From NCBI RefSeq assembly GCF_001949145.1, contig NW_019091549.1:124001-188000 (forward strand): a DNA stretch of 64,000 bases, given 5' to 3'. Position numbers and translations under genes: made by a program. The stretch comes from Acanthaster planci. Taxonomy: Eukaryota > Echinodermata > Asteroidea > Valvatida > Acanthasteridae. This document shows, one piece after another, positions 53,201 to 63,474 of the stretch; the first letter of the stretch is position 1, and every line of letters begins with the position of its first letter. Under the pieces are notes generated by a model. It had not been told where the DNA came from, did no database searches, and saw nothing but the letters and a program-made list of their open reading frames with translations.

Positions 53201-56200
53201 TTTCTGCAACAGATTTCCCAAAGCTTTTAGCATCATGTTCAAAATCAGATATGCCACAGACAAAACTGAAAACCTTCTCACCGTGGTTGATGAAAATGGC
53301 AGCATTCAGATACAAGTTCGGCTAGGTCCCAACATGTGTGAGATTCAACTACGAACAAACACATTGGTGTCATACAGGTGGGTAAAGCTTATTGCAATCT
53401 TACAAATGTGTATTTGCCTGCATTGAAGACCACCTCCTGTTCCTCTTTTGTTCATTCTAAAAAAAAACTGTTGAAGACCTCTTAAATGTTTTGTACACAA
53501 TTGTCAGTCAGAACGCTCATAGAATTAAGGACCCTGAATGGCAGAGGACAATGCAATCCCCGATCGAATGTAAAAACAAAACACTCGTAGAATCGGGGAC
53601 CCTGAATGACAGTGGTCTCTGATCCAATGTAAAAACAGAATGCTCATAGAATCGGGAACCCTGAATGACAGGAAACAATGTGGTCTCCGATCAAATGTAA
53701 GGAAAAATACTCATAGAATCAAGGACCGTGAATGACAGGGAACAATGTGGTCTCCAATTGAATGTAAAAACAAAATGCTTGTAGAATCAGGGACCCTGAA
53801 TGACAACGGACAATGTGGTCGCCAATCGACTGTAAAAACAAACACACACTTATCCTAGAATGTGTTTTCATTTGGCTCCATAGTCTTATGTTCTAGTAAG
53901 AACAACTAAGTAAGAGCTGAGGAGCACTTCATTTCAAATGTTGAAAGAGCATGGCTCATATCTAGACCAATACCCAAGTCCTACCTCTGGCCCAGAAACA
54001 AGATGAATTCTGGTACAAAGGGCCATAATCATTGTCTTAATCTTTATTTTATTGAACTCCCTGTATCTGCCATCAGCATGTGCCCACGAATGTGCTCACG
54101 AATGTGCAGCCAACAAAGACCTTGGCCTAACTTGAAGCGCAAGATTCAGACATGGCCTATTTCTCCATTCCAGGACTCACATGATTTAAACTCTATTATC
54201 TGCTGGGTGCTTTTAAAATGCAGTGCCTACGTATGGGCAGTTTTTCAATATCTTCGTTTTTCAAAAATCCTTATCTTTTTTTCCTGAACGCCTAAACCCC
54301 ATGGAGTGTTTGTCTGGTGGCTACTCTAATCATACAGACAATATCTATTGATGCCACAGTATTTCAGCCAGACTTGCCGCCTTTTAAAAAGAGCCCAGAT
54401 TGTGCGGTGTTACATAAGTTTATTTTGTTCCCAAAAACTGGTACAGTGCACTTCTGGTGTGTTTTCAATATGGACCAGATTAGCGTGCAGGGGTATTGTA
54501 TCCCTCATCTCTGGAGCGCTGGAGCGCTTTTGTCCCCGGTTGTAATCTGCTCGCGCTGAATGCCACAAACAGTGGTGTAATCTTTCAAAACAATGACGGA
54601 TTACCTCCTCTATTGACAACTGAAAAAAATGTTGGCAATTCCAAGCAGCTTTGTCTTTTGTTCCGAGTACGGTCTTTTGCTAAAAGGCCTAAGCTCTTTT
54701 TTCCAATTTCGGGCACCCCGACTTGCGTACAAACCCAAGGTACCCGAAAATGGGCTCCTCGGCAGGATATGGTTAACAGTGCTTCCAACAGCACATATTT
54801 TCTAATATCAAGACATTTAAGGATGTTACTTTGGCTGCATCATTTTTACAACTCTAACAGCTGTCATCTTCTTTTCATTCAGCGTGCTACAATGTTGAAG
54901 ACCAAGTGTCACTGGTGTCTTGTGTTACCAACAGGTTTTTCAGTGAAAAATTTGGCGACGACGAATGGCACAATATTGGCCTAGCCATTGGCAACAAACA
55001 GAAGAAAATCACAAGCTACATGGACTGTAATGAGATCTCCTCATTTCCTTTGAGGAGGAAGTTTGAGCTGAAATCCAATGGCAGAATGATCATCGCTGGC
55101 ACCATCTTACCAACTGAATCACCTTATCTTGTGAGTACTAGCAGAAACTCACAAACCTGAGACTCATGCCCCCCCCCCGAAAAACAAAGAGATGCAACAT
55201 ATTTCAATGTTGGAAAATGGTGTACAAATGGGAAAAATTGGGAACCTAAGAAGTGATGGGAGGGTATCATAACAATATCCAGTGTAAGTAATTTTTAAAG
55301 CCAACTCTATGAATGTGCTTTAGTTACGTAACGGAATTCCACAAGGTTTTATTCTTGAATTTCAGATTTTTAGAGATAAAAAGGAACTAAAACTTTTGCA
55401 TTGTAAATGTAGTAATGTGATAAAGGCTTGGTGTAAAAGTCAACAAATATCTTTTGAGAAAGATGGGAATTGGAACAAAGGGTAAATCCAGTACTAAGTG
55501 TATTTGGAAATCCAAAATTGTATGAGGGCTAAAAAAGTTGCATATTTCTTTGTGTCTAACCTCTTATGTCCCTTCTGAGGGATGAGGCTGTTTGGGGAGC
55601 TTTTTACATGCTATTGGAAGAAGGGGAGAAGAAAACTTTCCCCATTTCACTTTTGTGGCCCCCGTTGATGTCCCCTCCCCCTTCCCCCCACCGCAATCCA
55701 TCCAAGATTTGAGTTGCCCTCTGCTGATGCCCCTCTCAGCTTGTATACACATACATACATTGAGCTTTTTCTCCTCCTTTTTGTCCATGTTGTGCAAAGC
55801 TTTTGTTTCTTGAAGTGGAAACCATGGTTGTTCTGATTCTCTCAGTATCTGAAGCAGGGCTTAATTCCACAGCGCTACTAAGCACTAGATTTTACCCTAA
55901 AAGAGTTTCCTTGTATTTCATTTAGACCATAAGCAGTTAGCACAGGGTATGAAACACTTACATTTTCCCCTGAGGAAAAATTTGCTTATCAGTGGAAATC
56001 TCCATGCACACCCGAGCATATTTTTGCTAAGTACAACAACTGTGAAATGTTAGCTGTGTTTGCTTAATGTTACCGTTTAGCAAAATTTTGTGCTATGGCT
56101 AGCAAAATATTTCCTGAATGGTGAGCAGCACCTTCAAATTGGGCCCTGTACTATTAATTCAATAAAATTTGTCAGGCTCTTTCTTCCACCTCCATCCCAA

Positions 56201-59200
56201 TCATCCTCGAGAAAAAAAGGAGTGTTTCCTTACCTACAGCTCTGCATGGAGTCCCATTGTGGTTTAATTTGGTATTAAGTGGAACCTGTATCATGCAGAA
56301 AACTTTTACATTGACTGACTGTGGCAGGATGACCGTATGTAGGTTAACAGAATGATTGAGGCAAGTTCATGGTCAGGACAGACGGGTATTAAAGACACTT
56401 GCCGCAGCACTGCCATATCAACTGTGTGCACTGTTCATCCAGATCAGTGCCTTTCAGTACAAGATTGTTTTGTTGACGTTCTATGCTAGCATGCTGAATT
56501 TTTTCACGGCACAGTGCCGATTGTAGTTTGGCAAGACTTTGAGTTACCACAAATCTTCTTTGCATCATAATTAGAGCATTAAAATGCTGCCTTTAAAATA
56601 CATAATGTTTTCACTGAAAATTAGATTGCTCTTGCTTGTTTTTTCCATCTTTGTTTGCAGGGAAGAATACAGACCATGTATTACCGGGGTAATTTTTTGT
56701 CAGCATCTGATTGTACAACATTCTTCCAGTGTGAAAATGTAATTGAGGTAAGTTTGACAACCTCAATTTTTAATTTAATAATGAAAAGAAAATTTGCTTG
56801 AATATTTAAAAAAACTGTCCCAGAACAATCAGTCAGGCCTCTTGCCACAAAGCATTGAAATCTGCACTCGGCCCTTTCCATAATTTTTCAGGTGTGTTTT
56901 GGTGGGCTTGTGCTCATTCAGTTGAAAATTAGAAATGCCTACTTCCCACCATACACTTTTGAGAATGCAGATCACACAGTGCCAGTGGTCCAGTTCCTGC
57001 ATGGGTCCTTAATGACAAATGCTAAACAATTTTGCATAGATATCAGCCAGGCAAGTCATGTCATACCCTTACTTGAGGGAGCATTCCCTCTGCTCCATGC
57101 ATGGGTAATTGGATTTGGGACTGCCTGAAACACCTGATTACATTTGGCCAGTCAGTGACCAGCACTTTTTTGGCGGCAGTACCTGCTGCCAAATTCATTT
57201 CAAACTGACCAGTGTATATTGCGTTGAGAGTCTCACAGGTTTCATAGGTGTCAGGCTACCGATATCTTCTGGGAAGTGTGAACTACCAAAATGCAATTGA
57301 TTGCTTATGACCTTTTCAAAGAAAGGCACTAATGATTAAAAATTTCATTTGTAAGCTTCCAGAAATGTCCAAAAGGTTGCCACATGGTAAATCTGCTTCC
57401 CTTTTTTAAGGTTCCACCTTCAACCACAGTCCCCCCGAGCACAGTATCATACGAACCCCTTTGGCCAGATTGGCTGTCAACACCAGCAACAACTACAGTG
57501 GCACCTGAGCCCCCTCTCCCCGAGCCTTCAACCCCTGAACCCACACCCCCAGCTCCCGTAACACACCCGCCCCAGACAAAGCCTCCAACAGAAGCGCCAG
57601 TGATCACAGAGCCGCCAACAACAAGAAGTCCACCATCCACCAAGCCATTTCTCGTGCCAGCCACAATACGGACCACAACACAGACATTCACAGTTGGGGT
57701 GTGTATTTTAAGAGGAAAGATCACTTACATTTTACATCTTCAAGTTCAAAATTAGGGTGTACTTCGCAACTTTCAAATTCACCTTATAGTGATATGCAGT
57801 ATTGCTTAAAAAAAACTAAGATTTGCCTTTACAAAGCCAAACTTAAGTTACAAAATGTTAGATTTAAGATTTAACATAACTGAAAGAGCAGGTGGATGTT
57901 TCCATTAAAGTAAAACTCATTAGGTATCTGTTTCATATCTTTCCATTCTTTGAAAAATCTGGCTACTTGTGCTTGTATTTTTGTTAGTTATCTCTTTCAA
58001 ATAGCCAAAAGTTGGAATGGCCCAGTCGTTGTTTTAAACCTTCAGGTCATTTTGTTGAATATCACATGTATATATTGAATTTGACAAGCTTACCATGTTT
58101 TGACGAATTTTTAGCTGAAAGATGCTGCCCCCCAAAAAAGGCCTGTCGAAATATCAGATAGCCCAATAAGCACTCAGATGATATAATCTTCTTTTATCTA
58201 ATGTGCCAGATAAACCAGCCCGCTATAGGAACCGTGCATCCTTTGTGTTACTCTCCGTAAATTTAGCTGAAGCTACAAAAGGCCTTTACTGTCTTTCATG
58301 AGATGATTTGGAAGGATTTTTTTTTCCCAGACAAAACATCCCATTCTTGATGTAGGCATGCCAGGCCTCCCTCCTGGCTTTGTTGACCAGCTGCTAAGAC
58401 ATGATGACGAGCAAACAGTGGTCTACCTCCTGGAAGAATTGGCCCTAAATATGCCTGTAAGTCTGCCATAACCATACTGCAGTACCATCACATGACATCA
58501 GATCTTATTTTGCAGTTTAAGTTTCTCATCCATACTTTGATCGAATTGTCATGCTTGTAGTACTACTTTTTTGGGTGCTGGGATAGATGTTTCGTGAGAA
58601 AGCCTAACATTAATAGGCTTCATATCACTCATAACTCACATATATGTCCGTGTAGTGCAAATTGCATGCATTTTTTACCATATGATCATCTGTATCCTAC
58701 CATATGCTTTTTATGATAGGATTGGAGGTGTGTAAATGTATGCCAGCTGTATGGAAGCAGTCACTTTTACTCCTTTGTTAGTGATGGTGCCCCCAAGCTG
58801 ACTATTGTTTTAAACAGAAGGTTGTCAACTCTTCAGGCCCATCATCTTTTTGTTATAGAAATATGTTTGTCGTTAGATTCCTAGTTACCTTGCTGCATTT
58901 CCCTGCTTTTCTTTAGCTTTTAAACAAATTTGTTCTTGTTTCTAGACTGCCTATGGTGATCGTGGTCCACCCGGAGCCCCAGGTCCTGAAGGTGAGTCTG
59001 GACCACCAGGAGAGCTTGGACCTAAAGGGGCAAAGGGCATCAAGGGAATGGTAGGCAGTGTTTCTTTGAAGTTTGTCTTCATTACATTGTGCATTATATG
59101 GAGAAAAATGCTGTGGTTGCATAGAGAGTTTCCAGTTTCTTGGTGCCAACGTAATGTGTGAAATGGTTACGTAGCTGTCAAGTTCTCAGCTTTCAAGTTT

Positions 59201-62200
59201 TCGGTAGACTTATCATTTGTGCTACAATGACTGTGTCTACTTACAATTCAGAAGGCTTAGATTCAAACTGACAGCCTTTCTTAAGTTTTCAAGCAATCCT
59301 CTCCCCTTTCCTACAGATAGTGTATAGCTTTGGCTTTTTCTGAAGTTTTACAAAATTGACCGATTCTACTATTTTGATATTTTGAGTTCATTACTTCAGA
59401 GGACTCAATAAGAAAATGCTGTGAGTATTCAGTGGTCAAAGGTGCATCCTGCATAATTTGTCTTGCAAAAAACTTCCCATGGACCACAGGATGTTCGTGA
59501 GCAAGCGAACAATGCACACACGAGGTCAATCTGTAGAACTATGGCAAACAAAAATTAATGTGTACATTTTCTCCTCAAGGATGCAATTTCGCACAGCCAG
59601 GAGTAGTTGTCAGATAATTTACTTTCAAATGTTCAAACACCTTTAATTTGTCCAAGAAGCCATCATCACAGTGAAGTTTAGGCAGCGTACACGATCCTGC
59701 ATGAAATTCTGTGTACTGCCTTCAACTTTCTCTCCCACTAATTTTTCTATGCTATTTGTTTCTCTTTTGTGATGCATCTGTATGTTGTCCTCCCAGAGGA
59801 TTCCAGGCTATCCAGGTTTCCGTGGTCCCAGAGGTCCCCCAGGCCAACCTGGAGGGAAGGGAGAGGATGGACCACCAGGCCCACCGGGACTGGATGGGTC
59901 CAAGGGTGCGATTGGCCCGCGTGGGGGCCAGGGACTTCAAGGTTCAAGGGGTAGGAGGGTGAGTGTTTCAGGATTAGATTTCACCCCAGGCAGTGAAAGA
60001 AGTGGATTTCGTGGAGGTAGTGAAGTTACACGACACTTAAAGAGAGAAGGTGTGCTGCAGCTGGGCATTTATATCAAATCTGTCATCATGACCAATGGTG
60101 CCCCTCCATTTGTGGTTGTACAGTTTGGGACTTTATGTGCAGGCAATTAACATTATGCATGAAGTGTATACTCAATCATACCAGGCACTGTGATGTCTTT
60201 TTTATAAATACACTGTTTGTGCCCAAAGGCAAAGACATAACTTCTTACCTGTATGCACAGATTTCGATCGTCTTTGTTGACTGTGTAATGAGATGACTGC
60301 TCACAACAACTTAAAACAAAAGCCATGAAGTCTGTGACTTAAATTGTAATTGAATTTAAAATGATTCCAAAAAGGTAGAAATCTACCCTAGGGGTTCGAT
60401 TTCATGGCTACACCATTCACTTAAGTATCACTGTTACATATTCCTAATACTGATAGTTCTGAGGATGCCTCGCATCTTCAATAATACAGTAGCGGTGCAA
60501 GCTTAAAAGAATGTACAGCCACAAGCCAGTGGCAGAATTCTCAGTTTGAAAGGCAAATTTCGCATGAATGTTGTTGGCAAACCTGAAGGATTACGTGACA
60601 ATTTGAAAAATTTATCCTCTTGATGTAATTTGTGAAGATTGGACCACAGAAGTGCCAAAGATGCCACTTCTCTGACCCGAGTCACACACTAATCTCAAAT
60701 AATGGGATTGGTATACTTCTGTCCATGAGCAGGGCTCTCTGCCAAAAGAACTTACTTTTTCATCTCCAACTGTAATAATAGTCTGTACCCACAAATTATG
60801 GCCAAGCATGTGGTAATGCATACAGGTCGACAAACCCTGTTAAAGCTTACTGGAGCTTTGAATGCAGAATGCAGAGAGTGAACACCTGTTTGAATTTATG
60901 GATCACAGTTGCTGAGATCGTGAAAACTTTCACTATTTACAGGGAGGACGAGGCATGAAAGGACCACGTGGTGACATGGGTGATCCTGGTGAAAAAGTAA
61001 GTGACGTAATGTAGGCTCCACAGTGTATTGCAAAACCACTACAAGTTCTCTTGACATATAGAAACTTTGTAAATAAAACAAAGAAATAGTAATGCTGAAA
61101 ACAATTCACTTTTCACATATAACAAGGTTAAAGATTAAAAAACACCGTTGACAGTTTTGGCAAATCTCTCTCTCTGTCATTCATGATAATTAGTCGTAAT
61201 GTGTTTCGGTGGGCTATTTCTGTCATTTATCATTGTCATTTCATTTCATTCTGATATTTATAATTTCATTAAAGAACAATCCATAATGTCATATGAGTTC
61301 AAGCATGTGCGGTACATGTGAGTCAGTGTACAGCTGTGCTAATAAAATCACCTTCAAGTGCATACATGGAGGTCCTCAAATGACCTACAACGCGCTTTAC
61401 TCTGAGCATGTGCCATTAAAATACCAACCAGGCTCACTGTGAACAACCTGCTACCAGAGTCTGCTCTGTAAGTTGCTGAATCAAGGAAAACTCCCTGTGG
61501 CCCCAAATGATGGGAGCTTGTCCCTAGAGCGAGTAGTGATCATGCATGTATTCTGTTATACCAGTGCTACACCCTTCTTCTCGTTTTTTCCTGTGCTCCA
61601 GGGTTATGCAGGATTTAAAGGAACTTCTTCAGAGCCAGGATCCTCGGGGCCACCTGGACAAACTGGCTTCATGGGACCCATGGGACCAATGGGAGAACCA
61701 GTAAGTGTTTTCCTATTCTCCTTTGAAGTAGCGAGGGCTCTTTTCACAGATTACTTGCAAACCAGTCAGTACAGAAAAGCTGTTCTCGCGATGAATAGGT
61801 CTAATAATCCAATATTGAAGCACTGACACCAAATTACCTGACCAATAATAGCATCCATGGTTGTGCATCGAAGTGACTGACGAAGTTCTGACATCCATTC
61901 GTTTACAAATGGTGCTTCCACGCACCTGCGGCAGAACCAGGGGGCCATTGCCCTCCCCTTCCCACCTTTGAAAAGTAGTTAGTTCCCCCCACACACTTTA
62001 TAGGCCTGCCATCCATTGAAAGTTCATTGCAACTTCATGATTGTATGCTTTTTAGTCTAATGGCGGGGGCTTAGCCCCCCTCCACTTTTAAAACTGTTCT
62101 GCCACTGTTGCTTCCAGTTGGAGCCTACAGTGCAGACATAAGTGTCCCAAGGGAAGCAAGAGAGGGCCTTTCCCCAACCCAAAAAAAATTGATTAATAAA

Positions 62201-63474
62201 AAAGGGAGAACAGAGGATAAAGCAAAAGAAATGGGAGGGAAAGGGGAGAGATGAAAGGGGATGAAAATCACCAATTTGTGTGAAAAAATGCTCAAATTGT
62301 CCACTTCTCCCCCCCCCCCGGAATAATCCTGGCGACACCCATTGTGTGGAACTTGAAGAGAAGCACAGGTTGTTGCCCTTGTAGGACCTCATGGATCTGT
62401 CTGTAAACTGGAGTAAAATATAGCCATGCAACAGTTTCAGGATTCCAAACCCACTGATGCATCAGTTTCTGCTGAAATTGTCTTCGGAGTTCTGATTCCC
62501 TGTGAATTTTCACTTCTGTCACCAGGGACTAAGGGGTAACCCAGGCATGCCAGGAATTCCTGGATTCCCCGTGAGTACAGTTATTTATCAATTTTGCCTT
62601 TCTAGCCTGGGACATACAAGTACATCCTGTGTACATTTCATTATTTTAAAGAGTGCTTGTATATTGCCTTGAAGGAATGCTCAAATTGCTTGCCTGGTGT
62701 GAGGTTAACATTTGTATTTTTAGTTTTGTGGACTATCTATCCAGTTGATTAAGTGTTACGTTTTCAGTTTATTCTGGTCAGCTATAAAACAGCTTTTTTC
62801 AAATCTGTGTAAATTGAGGTATGGTCCTTTCACTAATAAATGAAAAGGTCTAGGATTTATTTCTTCAGGTTTTTTTTATTAGATTATTTGCCAATACTTT
62901 GTAGTGATAATTACTACTGTCACGTGTATATGAACGGAATCATGCAGTGCCTGATTAGAAATCCAGCTCTGTGGTCATAGTTGACATCATTGCCAGTGTC
63001 TCTGTCTTTGTCATTGTCATTTTTTATGATGATATTAGTACTGGATCAAGAGGGGGTGATGCCTGCCCCCCATTTTTGGGATTTTTAGTTGTTTTAAGGT
63101 TCTCTCTTTCCTCCCTACTTTTTGCTGCCAACTGGGTATTTAACCAGTATAACAACAATACTTATCACTAAAATATGCCCCATTTATATGTTCAGGGTTC
63201 ACATCCATTTGGGGTACCCTCTTAGGAAATACTGGGTGCCCCCTCCCCTTTTGGTGTTGCTGGATCCACCAACGGATGTTATTTAGCTTTGTTGGTATTA
63301 CCAACTTTGTCCTGCCATCAGTCATTCAGTGTCATTGTATTGTCAGTGTCATCAAGTTGATTTTGTCTATTGCAGGGATTCATGGGCTTTCCCGGTGAGG
63401 ATGGTGAGGCAGGGGAGGTTGGTGAAGATGGTGATCCAGGACCCCCAGGACCTCTAGGAGAGAGAGGGGAACCG
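41025..63474 (+). CDS. TSPN-domain collagen, probably fibrillar class, 5' part (13 exons)
   Basis: Thirteen exons join to 1839 nt, 613 codons, in consistent phase, and the gene continues past the window. Order: signal peptide ([17 protein letters not shown]), an acidic spacer, a thrombospondin N-terminal-like (TSPN) domain ending in YMDC and [10 protein letters not shown] motifs, a Pro/Thr-rich linker, a short non-helical segment and Gly-X-Y triplets. Helix exons of 162, 54, 99, 45 and 99 bp fit the fibrillar collagen exon rule. That and TSPN point to clade B (V/XI) or clade C (XXIV/XXVII). The visible helix has two imperfections. FACIT or multiplexin types are less likely. The C-propeptide, needed to decide, is outside. 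Confidence 0.85.
41697..41731. repeat. Perfect 16-bp palindrome with 3-nt loop
   Basis: GTACAGCGCTGTCACT, ATA, AGTGACAGCGCTGTAC. The arms are exact complements. It lies in collagen intron 1. Confidence 0.9.
42983..43062 (+). repeat. Dispersed repeat B, copy 3
   Basis: It contains TGTGCAAAAGGCATTAG, AACCAGCATGTGAACCAACA and TTCCTGGTTCAA. It is shorter than the other two copies. Confidence 0.65.
50840..51069. mobile_element. MITE-like element, 230 bp, in collagen intron 1
   Basis: The ends GGCCGTTTCCCAATACTCAA and, in reverse, GGCTGTTATCCAATACTCAA pair over about 33 bp down to TCCGTC. There is no coding sequence inside. Confidence 0.78.
51758..51905 (+). CDS. Collagen exon 2: TSPN domain start
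   Basis: Acceptor TTTCAATAG ends at 51757 and donor GTAGAC starts at 51906. The exon encodes [19 protein letters not shown] and [23 protein letters not shown] is the usual opening of a TSPN module. Confidence 0.85.
52036..52176. mobile_element. Short element with 15-bp TIRs and a tRNA-type T arm
   Basis: The exact terminal repeat TAATTATATATAACG begins the element at 52036-52050 and its reverse complement ends it at 52162-52176. Inside, 52056-52072 forms a perfect T arm (stem GTGGG/CCCAC, loop TTCGAGT) that includes a pol III B-box GGTTCGAGTCC. No complete tRNA body is present. Confidence 0.75.
52217..52267. repeat. Second partial copy of the 52036 element, cut by the gap
   Basis: These 51 nt are identical to 52081-52131. 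The copy runs into the run of N, so its right part is unknown. Confidence 0.85.
52268..52301. other. Assembly gap (34 N)
   Basis: A run of 34 undetermined bases lies inside repeat sequence. The true length may differ. Confidence 0.99.
52324..52455. mobile_element. Foldback element of about 132 bp
   Basis: Outer arms AATAAATATGTGCTTGGTTA and its inverse near 52434-52455 pair with one or two mismatches. A second inverted pair lies inside (52368-52380 with 52415-52427, GCTGAGGAGAATG type). Confidence 0.75.
53213..53377 (+). CDS. Collagen exon 3: TSPN domain
   Basis: Acceptor TCTGCAACAG ends at 53212 and donor GTGGGT starts at 53378. The exon encodes [37 protein letters not shown] and [10 protein letters not shown]. 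FPxxFSIxxxxR and LxxVxDxxG are TSPN/LamG-fold strand signatures. Confidence 0.87.
53511..53842. repeat. Minisatellite, about five units of 60-68 bp
   Basis: Each unit follows the pattern CTCATAGAATCxGGGACCCTG, AATGACAG, GACAATGTGGTCTCC, GATCxAATGTAAAAACAAA. Unit 2 is shorter. It lies in the intron between two TSPN exons. Confidence 0.88.
54311..54777 (+). mobile_element. Dispersed repeat C, copy 2 (plus)
   Basis: It shares long nearly identical blocks with 36706-37134, for example CTGAATGCCACAAACAGTGG and TTTCAAAACAATGACGGATT. It lies just before collagen exon 4. No known transposase or reverse transcriptase motif is visible. Confidence 0.8.
54935..55130 (+). CDS. Collagen exon 4: TSPN domain core
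   Basis: Acceptor TTACCAACAG ends at 54934 and donor GTGAGT starts at 55131. The exon encodes [35 protein letters not shown] and [11 protein letters not shown]. DxxWHxIxLxI and YxDC are diagnostic TSPN motifs. Confidence 0.92.
55131..56660 (+). other. Collagen intron 4
   Basis: This 1.5 kb intron contains a C-run at 55170 and a C-rich patch near 55660-55700. No gene or mobile element is recognised. Confidence 0.5.
56661..56747 (+). CDS. Collagen exon 5: TSPN domain end
   Basis: Acceptor TTGTTTGCAG ends at 56660 and donor GTAAGT starts at 56748. The 29 phase 0 codons encode [28 protein letters not shown]. The GxIQxxxxxxxxxxAxxxC pattern closes the TSPN domain. Confidence 0.9.
57411..57698 (+). 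CDS. Collagen exon 6: proline/threonine-rich linker
   Basis: Acceptor CTTTTTTAAG ends at 57410. I chose donor GTGTGT at 57699 because it is phase 0 and lies just before the frame loses composition bias. The 96 residues, from [16 protein letters not shown] to [13 protein letters not shown], are about half Pro and Thr and suit dense O-glycosylation. Such a linker fills the variable region after TSPN. Confidence 0.8.
58331..58456 (+). CDS. Collagen exon 7: non-helical segment before the triple helix
   Basis: Acceptor TTTTTCCCAG ends at 58330 and donor GTAAGT starts at 58457. The 42 phase 0 codons encode [17 protein letters not shown] and [12 protein letters not shown]. An amphipathic LLEELAL stretch precedes the helix. 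Confidence 0.8.
58946..59050 (+). CDS. Collagen exon 8: start of the triple helix
   Basis: Acceptor TTGTTTCTAG ends at 58945 and donor GTAGGC starts at 59051. After TAY come ten Gly-X-Y triplets ([15 protein letters not shown] onward), and the exon ends with GM, one residue short of a triplet. Confidence 0.92.
59797..59958 (+). CDS. Collagen exon 9: helix, 162 bp
   Basis: Acceptor CCTCCCAG ends at 59796 and donor GTGAGT starts at 59959. The length is 3 x 54 bp. The 18 triplets begin with RIP in place of a Gly-led triplet, then [12 protein letters not shown] onward to GSRGRR. Confidence 0.92.
59959..60942 (+). other. Collagen intron 9
   Basis: This intron of about 1 kb contains no recognised feature. 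A reading frame that extends exon 9 into it is read-through and not coding. Confidence 0.55.
60943..60996 (+). CDS. Collagen exon 10: helix, 54 bp
   Basis: Acceptor CTATTTACAG ends at 60942 and donor GTAAGT starts at 60997. Six perfect triplets ([18 protein letters not shown]) fill exactly 54 bp, the classic fibrillar collagen unit. Confidence 0.93.
61602..61700 (+). CDS. Collagen exon 11: helix, 99 bp
   Basis: Acceptor GTGCTCCAG ends at 61601 and donor GTAAGT starts at 61701. Eleven triplets keep register, but the fourth is SEP (TCA codon) where Gly is expected. It ends [12 protein letters not shown]. Confidence 0.92.
61925..62115. repeat. Dispersed GGGGGC/GCCCCC repeat, copy 2
   Basis: It contains GGGGGCTTAGCCCCCCT (a small hairpin), CCACTTTTAAAACTGTTCTGCC, and CAGGGGGCCATTGCCCTCC. 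It resembles 26815-26975. It lies in collagen intron 11. Confidence 0.45.
62526..62570 (+). CDS. Collagen exon 12: helix, 45 bp
   Basis: Acceptor CTGTCACCAG ends at 62525 and donor GTGAGT starts at 62571. It encodes five perfect triplets, [15 protein letters not shown]. It was too short to appear as an open frame. Confidence 0.92.
63376..63474 (+). CDS. Collagen exon 13: helix, 99 bp, last in window
   Basis: Acceptor TCTATTGCAG ends at 63375 and donor GTATGG starts at 63475. It encodes eleven perfect triplets, acid-rich ([15 protein letters not shown] onward to GERGEP). The helix continues beyond position 64000. Confidence 0.93.

Noticed and set aside
57329-57724. Minus-strand Gly/Val-rich frame
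   Set aside because: It is the reverse reading of the Pro/Thr-rich collagen linker exon; codons of Pro and Thr read as Gly and Val/Cys on the other strand.
59797-59798. Acceptor two bases downstream (AGAG) for collagen exon 9
   Set aside because: It would shift the frame out of the Gly-X-Y register for the rest of the exon.
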